Both the position numbers and the translations under genes were made by a program. Below the pieces are notes generated by a model. The model made no database searches. It saw only the letters and a program-made list of their open reading frames with translations, and had not been told where the DNA came from. A DNA stretch of 64,000 nt from Theristus sp. LFF4_11 (lineage: Eukaryota; Nematoda; Chromadorea; Monhysterida; Xyalidae), in NCBI GenBank assembly GCA_030248135.1, contig JASANC010000859.1:1-64000 (forward strand). Reading direction: 5' to 3'. Shown here one piece after another: positions 1 through 14,500 of the stretch; position 1 is the stretch's first letter; every line of letters starts with the position of its first letter.

Positions 1-2419
1 AGCATGATGAAGTGAACCAATCAAGACACATGTGACTGTGCTGCTGGGACAAACCGTGCACCCGCCACACGGCCATGGCCATGCCACTGCTAACGGCATG
101 TACATGAAACCCAGATCTTGCTTTTTGTCATCTAAGTTGTGAAAAAACTGTTTCATCAACCTTTCTATTTGTTAGTCAAATCAAACGGTGTTTTACAAAT
201 GTTATTTTGTTGTGTCTCCTTATACCGATGTATTCCAACCGAAGCTCATATGGGATCAAGCAGTGCTGCCGCGGTTGGCATTGCAACTGTAATCATTGGG
301 CATGTGCACACGCACCTGATACATGCTTACATATGGTGCAGTGCAGTACAAGCGGAGCAGCCCGTTCTAAAATTTGTTTCACTTGTCATAAACCACGGTT
401 TGAAGTGCGTTGTGGTGGCAAACATTTGAAACGTTGTTGAAATACATACCATGCTTGTCCCTTGGCATGCAAGTGTCGGTAGGCGAGCAGAAATCGCAAA
501 AAGCCGTAATTCCAACTGGAAGCGAGCGTCCAGTTGTAAAAACATTAGAGAGCCTCTAAAATTCATCACGGAACATTTTGCACGAGAAAGGTGTACTTTG
601 CAGCAAAAGCTGACTCGCATCAAGGGTGTGTGCCGCCCAGTTAGCGTTTTCCAGGCAACAAAGGCAGCGCTGGAGAGAAAATGACGAATGAAAACACAAG
701 CAAAGTAGGAAGACATCGTTGAATTTATTGAGCATGAGGCAGACAATAGAAGCACTCAGTTGAACGACCAGTGCGCGCATTAATTTTTAGTGATACACAA
801 CAGGACACATGCATGTATCAGTGATTATGATGCTTTTATGCCAGCCTGACATTCATTGTGTTTGACAAGCGACATAAAACCAACTACGCCATTATTTGTT
901 GTTAATCTTGACAAACTTCATTGTGCTTACACTTATCGTGTAAGTGGCATTATTGTCGGCAGCAATAAATGTTTTTTCATTCCATGTTATACAAGCACGG
1001 CAGCTGATTTGATTCAACTGTCAGGTGAGCCAGCACGAATACATGCACATTGTAACCAGCATGTGCAGATATGCACGCTCAAATGCTAATGAAATTCAAA
1101 ACTAATAACAAATGGATACCGTCGGTGTACATATGAGTAAAAAGTTGTTGGTGATGCAAAAAAATCGCGCTGTGTTTGTAGTGTGCCGTGTGCTCATGTT
1201 GCAAGGTGCATCAGCAGTAACATTGTGCGCGAGTGACGCTGAGTACACGAGAGTTATTAGGCGTTTTGCGTGTCTACCAACACTAATAAAATGTTGGCAG
1301 TAGCGTCGTGACGTGGCCCGTGGTGGAGCTGTCGTTGAGGCCATGAGCACTCAAAACACAAGCATGTTCGGTGGAGCGAAGAAAATTCACGAACACACGC
1401 CCAGCGCACTGAAATTATGGACGGAGCGCGCGCCGGCGATTGGTGGCGGCATGTAAAACAAGAAATCAATATCTGTCATTGCGGCTTAACTTTGAACGTG
1501 TCACTTGCGACAATCGAGTCCCGCTTTTTTTACATCCGCTCCTGGTCCCACCATCGGTTGCAATCGGCGATAAAATTTTGATATAAATTTTAATGGCAGA
1601 CAAACAACGTACTGCCATGAACAAATGTATGTTGCAAATCGTGAAACACCACCCACCACTTTTTAAGCGACCAAGTGGTCGAACGCGTTTCTTCAATGTG
1701 TTGGCTTTCAATCGCCCTTTTTTGAAGATCACCTTCACAGAAGAATGTCTTCCAAGCACTCTGTAGATGACGTGCGTGTTTGCCAACCGCTTGTGCGCAT
1801 TACTGGCTGCAGTAAGACAAGACAGCGGCGCTGAGTGGCCTGTGTGGTGGCTGAAGCAGTGCCGCAGTTGTGAGCACACTGATGCAGTGTCCCAGTGTGT
1901 TCGTGGCTGTATGGAAGAGTGGCCAAAATGCCAGTGGCACGCTTGAACTCCATTTTGATTGTCGAAGCGTGACAAATGTATAAACAATCGAGCACGCCTA
2001 ACAAAGCAACTGTGTGCGTGAAGTCGATTACATCCGTCATTAATCATAAACAGTGTCACTGAACGGGGCGGAATCAGTTCAAATACATAAATATGAAAAC
2101 GGCAAATTTTATTGCCGCGCATTAAAAAATACTTTCCTCGCCATTGCCAATTTTTAATCCCGATTGAATTCAGCTGCTAAAAACTGTGTAGTGCCGACAG
2201 TGACACGTCGTTTGAAAAAATTACGCGTGCACGCACACTTGCGTCAGCGGAAAGTGCGTGGCAAAGCAGCGCGCACAGCGATGGCACACACGCAGTGATC
2301 GACGTGTCCATCTGCTTGCACACTGAGACGTGCGATTTATCAAAAAACCAAGCGGCGGACAGCCGTGGCTGCACAGCAAATGTGTGCCGATTTGAAACAA
2401 CAACGTAGAATGCACAAGA
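1..2419. other. 5' flank of the adhesion GPCR gene, no supported gene
   Basis: I found no exon with recognisable protein similarity and credible splice sites here. The longest open frame (minus strand, 1466-2122) has no recognisable domain and no splice or start context that favours it. The stretch presumably contains the promoter and 5' UTR of the receptor gene that starts at 2420, but I could not assign a TATA box or initiator. Confidence 0.5.
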
Positions 2420-2507
2420 ATGGCAGTTTGTCAAAAGATTAGTGTTCGGTTGCGATCATACAGAGGCGGTGTAGCTTTGGTGGTGTGTGTCGCATGCGTG
2501 ATCCATG
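2420..2507 (+). CDS. Candidate first coding exon of the receptor: signal peptide
   Basis: An ATG at 2420 opens a basic stretch followed by a hydrophobic core (GGVALVVCVACVIH), the layout of a signal peptide. The exon ends at a GTATGC donor in phase 1, which is what the next exon (4325) needs; the joined codon reads Asp and continues into FECSAPSG. No other in-phase start was found nearer. The intron would be 1.8 kb, long for this gene, so a missed small exon or a different start remains possible. Confidence 0.45.
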
Positions 2508-5500
2508 GTATGCTTTACGTCTTGCAAGCATACTCACAACACAACACACATACTACACACAACATACAACACACAATATGTCGGGGCTGTATTGTCGGTT
2601 CTTTCTCTTCGGTGTCATCTTTTCAGTCGCCACAACTGAAAATTATGAAACTTTTCGCATCACACTTTTCCGTTTATTTCAGTCGCTGGTAGGTACCCTG
2701 GTGGTACATCTTTCAGAAGAAAAAATTCGAAGTCGAAGAAAACATGGAACAAATAAATAATATTTGTGAGCTCTTAGAATCAACCCCCACTTGTTACTGC
2801 TGAAAATTGGTATTTTTATTAAAATTATTATCGCGATTTTCTGCAAAAACAAAATGTCCCCCTAGCTGTGATGCCTTGTGTTGTCGTTACATCATGCTAC
2901 GGTTAATTGTTAAATGGCAAACTGGCAAGCTGGACAACCGTGATACAAAACTTTCCACTGGACTACTGTACTTCGTAACAGGTTGTTGTTCAGCGGGCCC
3001 GTTGTCCATCTGGCTAATTGTCCAGTTTGTCAATGGCCCATCAGATAGCCAGTTGCAGTTAACCGGACCACTGGTTAACTGGCCAGCTGGACAGGCTCAC
3101 AATTTTGTAACTGGCTGTCCAGCAGGTCAGCTGGCACGTTTTCTAGCCAACGGAACTGCTTAGCTGGTGAGTTACCCAAACTGGACAACGGGCCATCGTG
3201 TCAACAGAGAACGGGACATCGGGTATGTTGGAGAACTTCGTAACGTTTCAACATTGGAACTTTGTGGCTGTCCAGTTAGCCAACGCATCGCTAAATATTT
3301 TGTTTATAACATAGTTTGTTTGGAAATAATTATGAGTACGGTCAATAAGCTACAAATGCAGGCAGATCACTTTGTGCAAAGGCCCAATATTATGAACGAT
3401 ACACACCAACGCACACGGTGTCGGCTTGTATTCGGTTGGCGGTGATGAACCCGAAATGTTCATGCCTCTATGAGTGAAGCTGTGATAACGTGCCGATAGA
3501 TATTGGAATTTTATTGGCACAATGTATGATGTGATGAGTATCAACATACAACGCGTTTGAAATGATAAATTGCTGAGCAACTTGCAATAAACAGCCAAAC
3601 ACCCGTCTACGGTTGGTTTGCTGTAGTACTGTGCATTTATAATGCTTCCTCACCAAGCAACATCAACAACAGAAATAGAAGAAGCTTTCGCGACCACCAC
3701 ACACTTCAAATGAAATGTGACAGTATTATTACTAATTTTCCGGTTTGCAAAATTAAAAAAGAACGTAAAATACACGCACGCAGTGAGGTACGCAACCGGA
3801 GCTTTGTTGTTTAACGCCGTGATTTGGCATGACACAGACTGTAGAAACCTTTGGTAAAGAAAGAATTTGGAAAGCAAGCAACAACGAGAAGACGTTCAAG
3901 GATTTGTGAAGGTGTGAGCGTTACCTGGAGGCTCAAATTCACCAGGTTTCAGTTTTCTCATTCTCATTTCTTACCAGGTTTTTTCGACAACATTTAGTCT
4001 GTTTTCAGAATGAATACTCGATGAAGGAAGGGCACAACCTCAACGTATCGATATCAGAAAATATATGTATCAGCCAGCCCACAGCAGAAAAAGACCGACT
4101 GACGTTAAAAAAACATAAAAACAGCTTCAACTTTTGGAGTGGCTTGGGCTTGGAAGTGGAATGCGATGCTTAGCACCACACATTATATACTCAGTTCTTT
4201 TGCCGTTTTTTGTTTGTGATTGGTGAAATTACACATCAAGCACCTTTCCAGCACTTGACTGTTCGTATTATTTTCTACTGTTCGTTGGTAAAAGTGCGTG
4301 AAGTGTAAATTTTTTGTTTTGCAGATTTTGAATGTTCTGCTCCAAGTGGTCAATCGTTAGCCGCTGGAGCTACTGCGTACGGACAAGCGATGAACGCGAA
4401 CGGCAAAACTGATGCGGGCGGCTGGGCGGTCGTTCGCTGCGCGGCCAACCACACGTTCTCGGACAAAGCGGCCGCCGAAACGAGAAACGTCAGCTGCGTC
4501 GGCCCAGATTTGTGGTCACAGCCAGTCGACTGCATTCCAAGTGTGCTCTTTGCTTCACGAAAGATGTCACGCAACTCATATCTATCAGCAAGTACGCACT
4601 AATTTAGCTTGCGAGCCGCCGACATCAGATGAGCCGACTTCAAAAAATGTGTCTTGCGGTGAGTGTTCCGAATAAAGCAACTTTCTGCAGTTGCACTGAA
4701 TGAATGTTATTTCACAGTTGACTCATTGGAGTACGATTGTGCCAATTTGACATCGGTGCCTAGCACGTATCACAATGGCAAATGCTACATATTCGATTCA
4801 TCCTCGACCACAACTTTTGCGGCAGCACACACGGCCTGTTTCAACGGTTATAACGGTGCCCTGGTGCATGGCCATTTGGCATACATCTTGGATACTGCCC
4901 TGCAAACACATCTTCAGTCGACATTTTCGGTACCGTGTTTTGGTGTTGGCGGTATACGGCATTTTATTGAATCTTCAAATGCGTAAAGCCATTTACGGCA
5001 TTGGATTTGCTTAACGTCTGTCTACACCTTGTACAGTTGACCTAATCAATCAGACTACTCCCATCCACAACTTTACGCAATTGAGAATCATGCGCACCAG
5101 CAGCCCCGTGTGAACCGATGGGGTACCTCTGTGGCGGACCCTTGAGTCGGTGCCCGGCACGCAATATGAGTCGCGGGCTGCACACCAAGTTGCAGCCTAA
5201 AAAGATTCCATCAGACCCAGTTTTACTGGTTTGAAAACGTTAGCCGAGCACGGCCCCACTAACAGAAATGTTGTCTTGCGGGCCCAAAAAATGTTGCACT
5301 GAATGCCACATGCTTACGGGCTGCGATACCGATTCGCTCTTGCGGGTTCGGCACCAGCTTGACGGCACGCAACCGAGGTAGCCGACAGGTTCGCACGGGA
5401 GTGACGGGCACAAAGGTGTGAGTGCATGATGCGTTGCCGCAGGCCGCAATCAGCAGCAGCGCCCCGTGGGTGGGCGCTTACCAAATCGATACATCAGCCG

Positions 5501-8500
5501 AACCGACAAGCGGCTGGGTCTGGCAATCTTCAAATAATCTTGCGTCGGTTGGGTCTGTAAACACAACAATTTGGAAGACAGGCGAGCCAGATAATGCGAA
5601 TGGCGATGACAGATGCGCTGTGCTTGACGTGGGAGGCATCGATGACCGACAGTGCACTGCCACAATGGCTCGAATATGCGAATATGGTGAAGAATTATTT
5701 GTCATGGATAGCGCTAGCTTTCCTTTCAAGAATCTTTCAAACGCACAACTTGTGTAGATTCGCTGAGTCCCGTTGCGTATAACGGTCGATGTACCACAGC
5801 AGCGTTGGCCAAATTCACGTGCATAGCTCCGTATACAGCGGACAGCGGAACAGACACGATAAACCGGTGCACCGGCGTCGACACGTGGGACAGCACTGTG
5901 CAACCAACATGCGCAAAAAGTCAGTAACCAAACCAGTATCAATCAAACCAACTTGTTCGCTGAAGACATTACAGAACGTGTATCGTGGAGAACACGCAGT
6001 TTTCTGTTGCTGCAGCTTGCACCGCGATCAGCAACAATGGAATGAGCGGGAGGAGCATCGCGTACACTTCAGTGCGTCTGGACGGTCGCCATCTGGTTGG
6101 CACGGTCGCCAACGTCACGTGTGACTCCGGATTTACGCTGAACGTGACAGTTGGCGAGAACGTCGAAATCGCTTGTGTCGATCAGAACACGTGGAACGAC
6201 ACTTTGGCTGCGTGTGTCAGAAGTGCGTAGAAAAAAAACGGCATGCGTTCTGTTGTTGCACCATTAGCCCAACGGCTCAAGTTTCATTTTGAAAACACCA
6301 TCAGTTCTTCGTCCCCGTCGCTAATCTGCGCACGCATCATCCGCTAATTACTAAATTTCATTATCAAACAATAATGCGTTTATACGTGCTTCGTCAAATA
6401 CTGCACCGCTACAAAAACGCTGTCGGTCATTATTCATTAGATACACCGTGCTTTAACGGCTGCCATGGAGACTCAGTAGAGATAGAATAAGCGAATCAAT
6501 GAGGTAATTGACAACCAATTGCGCATTGTAATGCGGTGCAGTTTCATTGGCAGTGGTGCATATCAGCGACATGTTTTTGTCAATTGTGACTCTTTCTTGT
6601 GCAGTAGGGTCGCCGCAAATTCTCTGTCCATATAAATTAATTATTTATTAACAACAAAAATTGACCGGAAATCAAGACCCTTTAGGCTTAGGTATTTTGT
6701 ACTTTGAGACAAAAAAGGCCATTGCTGTCAAAAAGAATGCACAGAAGAATGGCGCCACAAGCGTCACTTTTTCCGATTTGCATGGTGCTTATGTTTCATT
6801 CATCTTACGAAGGTAACTATTGTTTTGCGTCTGTTGTCAGCAATTTTAACTCCATCAAAAAAAACAAGTAAACAAGAAAAGCAGTGAAAAGCGGTCGCAG
6901 AAAAATCATTTTTTAGCATGCACCGATCCAAGCGGCGATCAGTTGAACACGGCAGCTACCTATTTTCATCAAGCGAAAGTTTCTGGCGCGACGCCTCAAG
7001 GTGGATTAGCGACGGTCGTCTGCAACGACAAGCACAGTTTTTCAGATGAAACAACAGCAGCGAACAAAACTGTGACCTGCGTTGGCACGAACCTGTGGTC
7101 ACACTCAACTGACTGCGTTCCCAGTAAGAGGCAAACGCTTCTGTTCTTGTTTTTCACATAAATTCGACTTTCAAATATATTCATTATGTTAAGCTTGTCA
7201 ACCGCTGTCGCCAGACGACTTTGACGCAAAAAATGTCACATGTGGTTGGTGCAATTTGTGAAGCGTTGCTGTCTATACGTGGGTAGCTTTGAAAAGCGTT
7301 GAGAACTTTTGAAAATCTCAGTTGATTCACTGGAAAGTGACTGCAATGCTGTGTCGCACGCGCACACGTTTTACAACGGCAAATGTTATGTGTTTGACGC
7401 GTCAACAAGCACGGACTTTACGGCGGCGCACGCAGCCTGTTTCACCGGGTATTTCGGCGCGTTGGTACACGGTCACTTGGCATACATTGTTGACTCGGCA
7501 CTGTACACGCACATCAATGGCACACTTGGAGTAAGACAACTGCACTTGTTTGCTGCTGACTGCAACAAGAGACGCAAACGATAGTGTCACTGCACCATTC
7601 AGTCCACCATGGCTGCCAGTGATCCATGGATTGGCGCCTTCCAAGCAGACACGTCAAGTGAGCCAGCTGGCGGTTGGGTGTGGCAATCGACAGCCAGCGT
7701 AGCCGACGCAGGACCGGTGAACGCAAGCATGTGGGGCTCATCGCAGCCGAACAATGCCAACGGCAACGACAATTGTGCGCTGTTCGACGCGACATACGAC
7801 GGCTTCAATGACAGAGCGTGCGCCAACACACACGCTCGCCTTTGTGAATACGGTCGGTGAAGCGTACGGATATCCACCTGTTCTGAATCACAAAAAATGA
7901 AGTTACCGATTTCAAATCTGGCAACTAGTCAACAAAATGCTGCAGGTGCCACAGCTGCTGTATCACACGACAACCGATGCTTGTCGACGTCCTTGGCGCA
8001 GTTTGTGTGCATCGCACCGTACACAGCCGACAATGACACAGACATGGCATTGCGCTGTACGGGCGTCGATACGTGGGATAACGCGACACAGCCTGTTTGC
8101 TCAAAAAGTATAGGGCTAGGGCGTGCTTGAAAAAGTTTGAATCAGTTGTGTTTGGACTGTTGAAACTGTACTGGAAATTGCAGCATGCGCGTCGCTGGTC
8201 AATGATCAACCAGGCAACAAGACAATAACATACAGCCAAACGCCACGAACAGACACGCGCGTAGTGGTTGGGACGGTTGCAACAGTTGCTTGCACTGCGC
8301 CGCTGGTGTTTGTCACGAATGAACCAGCATTGAACTGCACTGATCAAGACACTTGGGATAAAAATGTCACACAGTGCACTGAAAGTGTGTCCGCCCTCTA
8401 CTTTGACATGATTGCGAAATTAATGCCAAACTTTGACAGAAATTGTAACTGCCACCTTTAATGCGACAATGCAACATGATCACCTGACGTATAAAGCTAA

Positions 8501-11500
8501 AAAACCCAATTGTATCCATTTTAGCGTGCACTCCACCAAGTGGAACAAATCTTGATTTGAGCGCCACCATCAAGCACTCTGTGGTCACCAACGGCGACGT
8601 GCCAGTTGGGGGACGAGCGACTGTGTTCTGCATGGCCAACTACACCTTCGACAAGGCCTATCTGGCTGAGAACAAAACTGTGACATGTTTGGGGGGGAGT
8701 ACTTGGTCGGAAACTGTCAACTGCATACCAAGTACATTCACTTTTTCATTTATGAATTATACTTTTTTTGAGTTATTACCCAGCAACATATTGTGGCGTC
8801 TTAAAAAATGGTTTTCTTTTTAGCCTGTTTGCCAATATCAAACAACGAGACCGAAAAGAACGTGACTTGTGGTGAGTTGCTTTAAGGAGCAGGATCCATG
8901 TATCGTAGATTACTGAATGCACCGCATGCCGTTGTAATGGCGCAGCAATCCATGTTCACAGGAGGACAGCTGGCAATCGATTGTGCTGCACTGAGCGAGC
9001 CGCATTTCTACGCCGATGATTCGTGCTACGTCGCTGTATCCGGAGCCGCAGTAGATTCGGCAACAGCAGAGACAAAGTGTGCCGCTGGCTTTGGCGGCAC
9101 TTTATTTGATGGATACCTAGCTGTTCTTGACAGCAGCACACTGAAGTTTTTAGTAACAAACATGGTTGGTTTTTTGTTTACAACCGGAAAAACATTTTGC
9201 TTAAATGAAAGTCACTGATGATTTCGCTAAAGAACGTCGCTTGATGTTGTTTCAGTCTGGTTTCACGGGCATGGCTCATGTTGGCGCCTATCAACAAGCA
9301 AACGCAACGGAACCGGCGGGTGGATGGGAATGGAAAAAAGGCAGTGCAGGAATTGTGGTTGCAAGTGTAGCGGCAACGGAGTGGAATGGTACTGAGCCTG
9401 ATGACTCTGGGGGGTCTGAGGACTGTGCCGCGTATCTACCGTCAGCTCACTTGTTGCATGACGTGCATTGTGCCAATTGGACGACAACAAACTTTGTCTG
9501 CCAATACGGTACGCTGCAGATACATTTTCGAAATGCTGTGCAACTATGAATTTTTTTGCGGCACAAAAATTGTCAGAAGCAACATTACAGATAATCAACC
9601 AGTTTCGCATGACGGCCGATGCGTTTCCGGGTGGGAGTTCTATTTCCGTTGTCGTGAGCCGTACACAGCGGATGCTGGTACGGACCTGACACGACAGTGC
9701 ACCGGCTTGGACGTTTGGGACGACTCAACACAACCTGTCTGTTCCAAAAGTACGTGCTCTGTACATAAATCGAAGCAGTTATATTTAAAAAAGCTCCATT
9801 AGCCTATAGCTCATTTTAAAAAATCACGGCGTACTGTGTTGCAGCATGTGCCCCGCTTGTGCATGATGCATCGACAGCAATCACCTACTCATCAGTGCGC
9901 CTTGATGGCCGCCACTTGTTGAACACAACAGCTGTCGTTAATTGCACTGGTAATTCGGTGTTGTTGCACAGCGAGACAGACAACACCACGGTGTTGCATT
10001 GTGTCGACCAAGACGCATGGGACGCAGCAGTGCCAACTTGCGTTGAAAGTCAGTTCCACAATCAGTGTCACGCTTAAGGCCAATTCATGCACGACGTGTG
10101 TATATCCGACACGTCACGTCACGGCACGTCAAGTATGGATGCGTCTACAAACGAGCACGTGTTCTAAAGATAACGTGACGTGCCGGATTGCTATTTTTTG
10201 CTACATGAATGAGACGTGACGTGACGTGACGTGCCAGATAAATTTTGTGTGCATGAATTGGCCTTTACCAACTTTTATGACCGAGTGTTCTCGGGCGCAT
10301 GAACGTTTGCTTGTGTAACCTGCTAACTTCAATGCGATGTCGAACTTTCAGCGTGTTCGTTGCCCACGGGTAATTGGAGTAACCTAAACACAACCGCAAC
10401 CATAGCGCCAACGCTTGCTACAAACGGCAAAGTGCCAGCAAACTATAGTGCAACATTTTTCTGTCAACCCAAGCACGCATTTAATGATACGCCAATCGAA
10501 GAAAACCGAACAATCACCTGCAACGCACACGAAACTTGGGCTGTTGATCTTTACTGCGAAGAAAGTGAGTGCTCATCGTCTCCTTCATGTACACCATGTA
10601 TAACAAAAAATTGACAGATCAAACAGGTTCTTGTCAACGACTTTCCAAAGAGACAAGTCAAAGCGTTTTCCAGCGTGTCCATTGCTCGAGAATGATCAGC
10701 CGACCATGAAGAATTTCACATATCCACAACAATTGATGTCACCGGAAAATCGAGCGATGGTAGGCAGCGTTATGAATGTGACTTGCGTAGCACCTACAAG
10801 TGCAGACTACATATGGGACATGAATCACAAATGTATCTCAATGGATACGTGGGACAACGTCACGTTTGGACAATGTGAAACTAGTAAGTTTTAACATGCA
10901 TACTGTAACAAACGACCATAACTGTAACAAAAAAGACCAGTGGATTTGTTACAGCTTGCTTACCAATAAACAACGACCAACCATATGCCAAGAGCATCAC
11001 GTACAATATGCCGATACGACTGGACGGTAACTACAGTGTATCAACAAATGCAACCGTTGACTGCACGACCACGTACGTGCTGTGGAACGCCTCTGCGGAC
11101 ACCAGAATCCAGTGCACCAACTACAATGACTGGCAACCGTGGCCGTTGCCGTTATGCGTCGAAAGTGAACTATCTTTTTAATTAGCGCCAATAAAGTAAG
11201 TACACAAATAAAGTGCACTAACAATGTTACAGCGTGTCCATTGAAAGGCACAGCTAACAATATCGACCCCGCAGCAACCGTTGCTCCATGGTTGAACACC
11301 GCAAACGGCGAAGTTCCCGTCAACGATTCTGTGGTCTACCGTTGCCTAGCAAACTACGTGTTCTACAGTGATTGGATGGCTCCAACGCGCACGCTCACAT
11401 GCGTCGCAAAAAATACATGGAGCGACGCCATACACTGCATTCCGAGTAAGACCAATGGGTCACCAGGCACAAAATCAACATCTATATTAGCAAAAGAAAT

Positions 11501-14500
11501 TATGGATTGGGAAAGAAATAGTATCTCAAAAGTCTCACGTTCTTTTTATAATGGATAAGGCGAATGTGACGTCATTTGTGGTGCAAATACTCACCAGCAA
11601 GAGAAGACATTTACATTAGCAAAATGTAACTGTTCCTGTGGAAAGGTCTACAAACGACGTCGTTCTGAGGATGCGTTAATTTCTGTTTCTGTTGTTTGCA
11701 CGTCCACGAAATGTGTCTAGCGAATGATTCGTTTTAAGCGTGTGCACCAATTGCACTTGTCACTGGTGATCAACCGGCGGGCGCAAAGACCATCAATTAC
11801 ACGACGTCTCCCGCGCACAACGGACGCTACACGTACAACACTCTGGCGCAACAGAACTGCACTCCGCCTTGGGTGCTGCTGGACGGCGACGCGATCACTG
11901 AGCTCAAATGTCTACACACAACGTTGAACTGGTCACCAACAACACCGCCAAAATGTGTTCAAAGTAAACCGCTTCAACTGATCCGTGATTTTGGATTTGT
12001 GAACAACCACTGTTGCTTTTATAGCTTGCTATCCACTGATTGGCAACCATTTGAATGAGAACAGCACCGTGCTGCATGTAACAGCGAGCAATGGCCAGGT
12101 TCCGGTTGGTCAAAACGCAACGTACCGCTGCAAAGATAACTACACGTTTGCGGACACGCCGGAAAAAGAAACACGAACGCTCACTTGCGAGTCGCTACAA
12201 ACCTGGTCGGCAAATTTGACGTGTGTCGAAAGTAATTCGCCAAAACAATTGTTTATTGAATTATTTTTGAATTAACAAACATGTATCATGTTGTTTAATT
12301 TTTCGCAATTTTTAGCATGTCCCGCAATTGAAAACGACATCCCATCGACTAAGTATTTGACGTATGAAGCGGACATGTTGACGTTTGACGGACGCTACAA
12401 AGTCAACACAACCTTGAATATTACGTGCTACGAGCCACATCACCCAGACCTGTTCGAAGTCATGTTTAGACGTTGTCTTGGCATGAACAACTGGGACAAC
12501 TCAACGTTGCCCCACTGTAGACAAAGTAAGTTGTGGAACTGCTGCTATGAATACATCGAAATAAACCCGAAGCGTTTTGTTTTCCTACTTTTCAGTTGCT
12601 TAGTTTGAGGAAGTTTGAGTGTGCAAACAGGATTTCCACATCTGAAGAACTCTGATAACAGCTTATTTCAACAAATTTTGATTCAAACTAAAGTAGATTC
12701 AAACTACCGACATATTTTTAGGTCAAACAACATCAGTAACAGCGTATTTTTAATTTGTCCACACGGGTGACTCAGCTAGCAAGAATAAATTGACAAATTA
12801 TGCTGAATTTCACAACTATAAATTACCGTAAGGAATGTTGCAGCGTGCAAACCCATAGTTGACCCATTCAACTTCACGAGATCCATTGATTATAACACGA
12901 GCATTGGCATGGATGGTGGGTTCGAACAGTGGACAGAAGCAACGGTGACGTGTTTACCTACATACGTCTTCATGTCAAACACTGCCGTAGACAAGATACA
13001 GTGCATACGCAATGACACCTGGTCGCCGAACGTCTTACCATCATGTGTACAAAGTAAGTGCAACATTTTCATAAATTTTTACTCTAATTGCTGGGCCGGA
13101 AATGGGTGGGCCGTTAATCTTGGGACGCTAACGGATGGGCCGCTAATAACGGGACGCAAATGAACACACGCCCTTGCGAGTCATATTGTTTTCAACAATT
13201 TCAGCGTGTACGGCGCAAACGGGCTCAAATTTGGACTCGAATAGAACACAACCGCTTAGTCTGGTTGCTTCAAACGAGGAAGTTCCAGTGAACGGCACTT
13301 CCCGATACCGATGCTTGACGAACTATGCGTTTATGAGTGCTCCAATGGACGGTTCAATGGATTTAAATTGTACAGCCAGTCAGACATGGAGTTTCTATCC
13401 GTACTGTAATTTTAGTGAGTATTTTTACCTTTGTAAATTGTGAAACAACAGTGCTTTTCAGCTTATAAAATTGCGTGGAATAAAAACCTCATTTTTGCCA
13501 GCTTGTCAACGAATTGTGGTCGCCGATCCGGCTTCAACAAACATCACGCAAGACGTTGCGAAACATACGTACAGCTGGCGATATTTGGCAGGTTCCATAG
13601 CTCGGTTCGAGTGTCGAGTGCCGTATAGTGCTGCACCAGGCACCGACATGACTCGTGAGTGCGTCAGCATGAACACCTGGGACGACAGCTCGCAGCCGCA
13701 CTGCATGAAAAGTACGATGCGTTCGGACAGCTTTTGTTTCTTAATGCTTTCAAAGATTTCAGAACATTTTTGAAAGCCTTCGACATTTTTTGCAGCTTGC
13801 TCACCGATTATCAATGACCAGCCATTGCAAAAGAACATCACATACGATCGAATAATCCGATCGGACAATTTGTTTGAGTACGCCACAAACGCCACAGTCC
13901 ATTGTTCACCATACCATGAACTCGTGGACCCGAACGCCACTACAATACAGTTTTGCAAAGGCGAAGACACCTGGGATGCCAACTACACTGCACAGTGTGT
14001 GCCAGGTAATCAAAACAGCAAATAACTGAACTAGCACAGCAGTACACAATTCATCCAGATCCATTTCAGTATGCTTTCAAGACGGTTCATGGCCTCGAGT
14101 TCGATCAAATGAAACTCGAAAGTTTGAATGCGACCAGGGCTACATTTCCAGAACGTGCCATCAAGGTGAAAAAAACTTATATTTGTGATGTGACAGTCGG
14201 CTTTAAATGAGCAATACAATGGTTTACAGATGCCATGGAACGTGGCTACTGGGGAGAGAAAGACATCAGTACCTGCTATCAATTTGCAACACATGCGTGT
14301 CCGCTGAATCAAACTTGTTTGGACAACAGCGAATGCCGACCAGACAGCGGAGGAAATATGATGTGCCTGTGTAAGGAAGGCTACGTGCCGCTGTTTGTGG
14401 AAGAACTCTCACATGACATTTGTATCTTGGAAGAAAGCTACGAGGGTGACCCATGCGACCACGGCGAAATTTGCCTCGGAGACTCGGTGTGCAATGGCAC

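Noticed and set aside
1466..2122. 218-codon minus-strand open frame upstream of the receptor gene
   Set aside because: No recognisable domain, no start or splice context that favours it, and composition like neighbouring non-coding DNA.
2807..3163. Plus-strand frame with repeated Gly-Pro-Leu/Trp-Pro motifs
   Set aside because: It follows the degenerate CTGG/CCAG repeat and would sit within intron 1.
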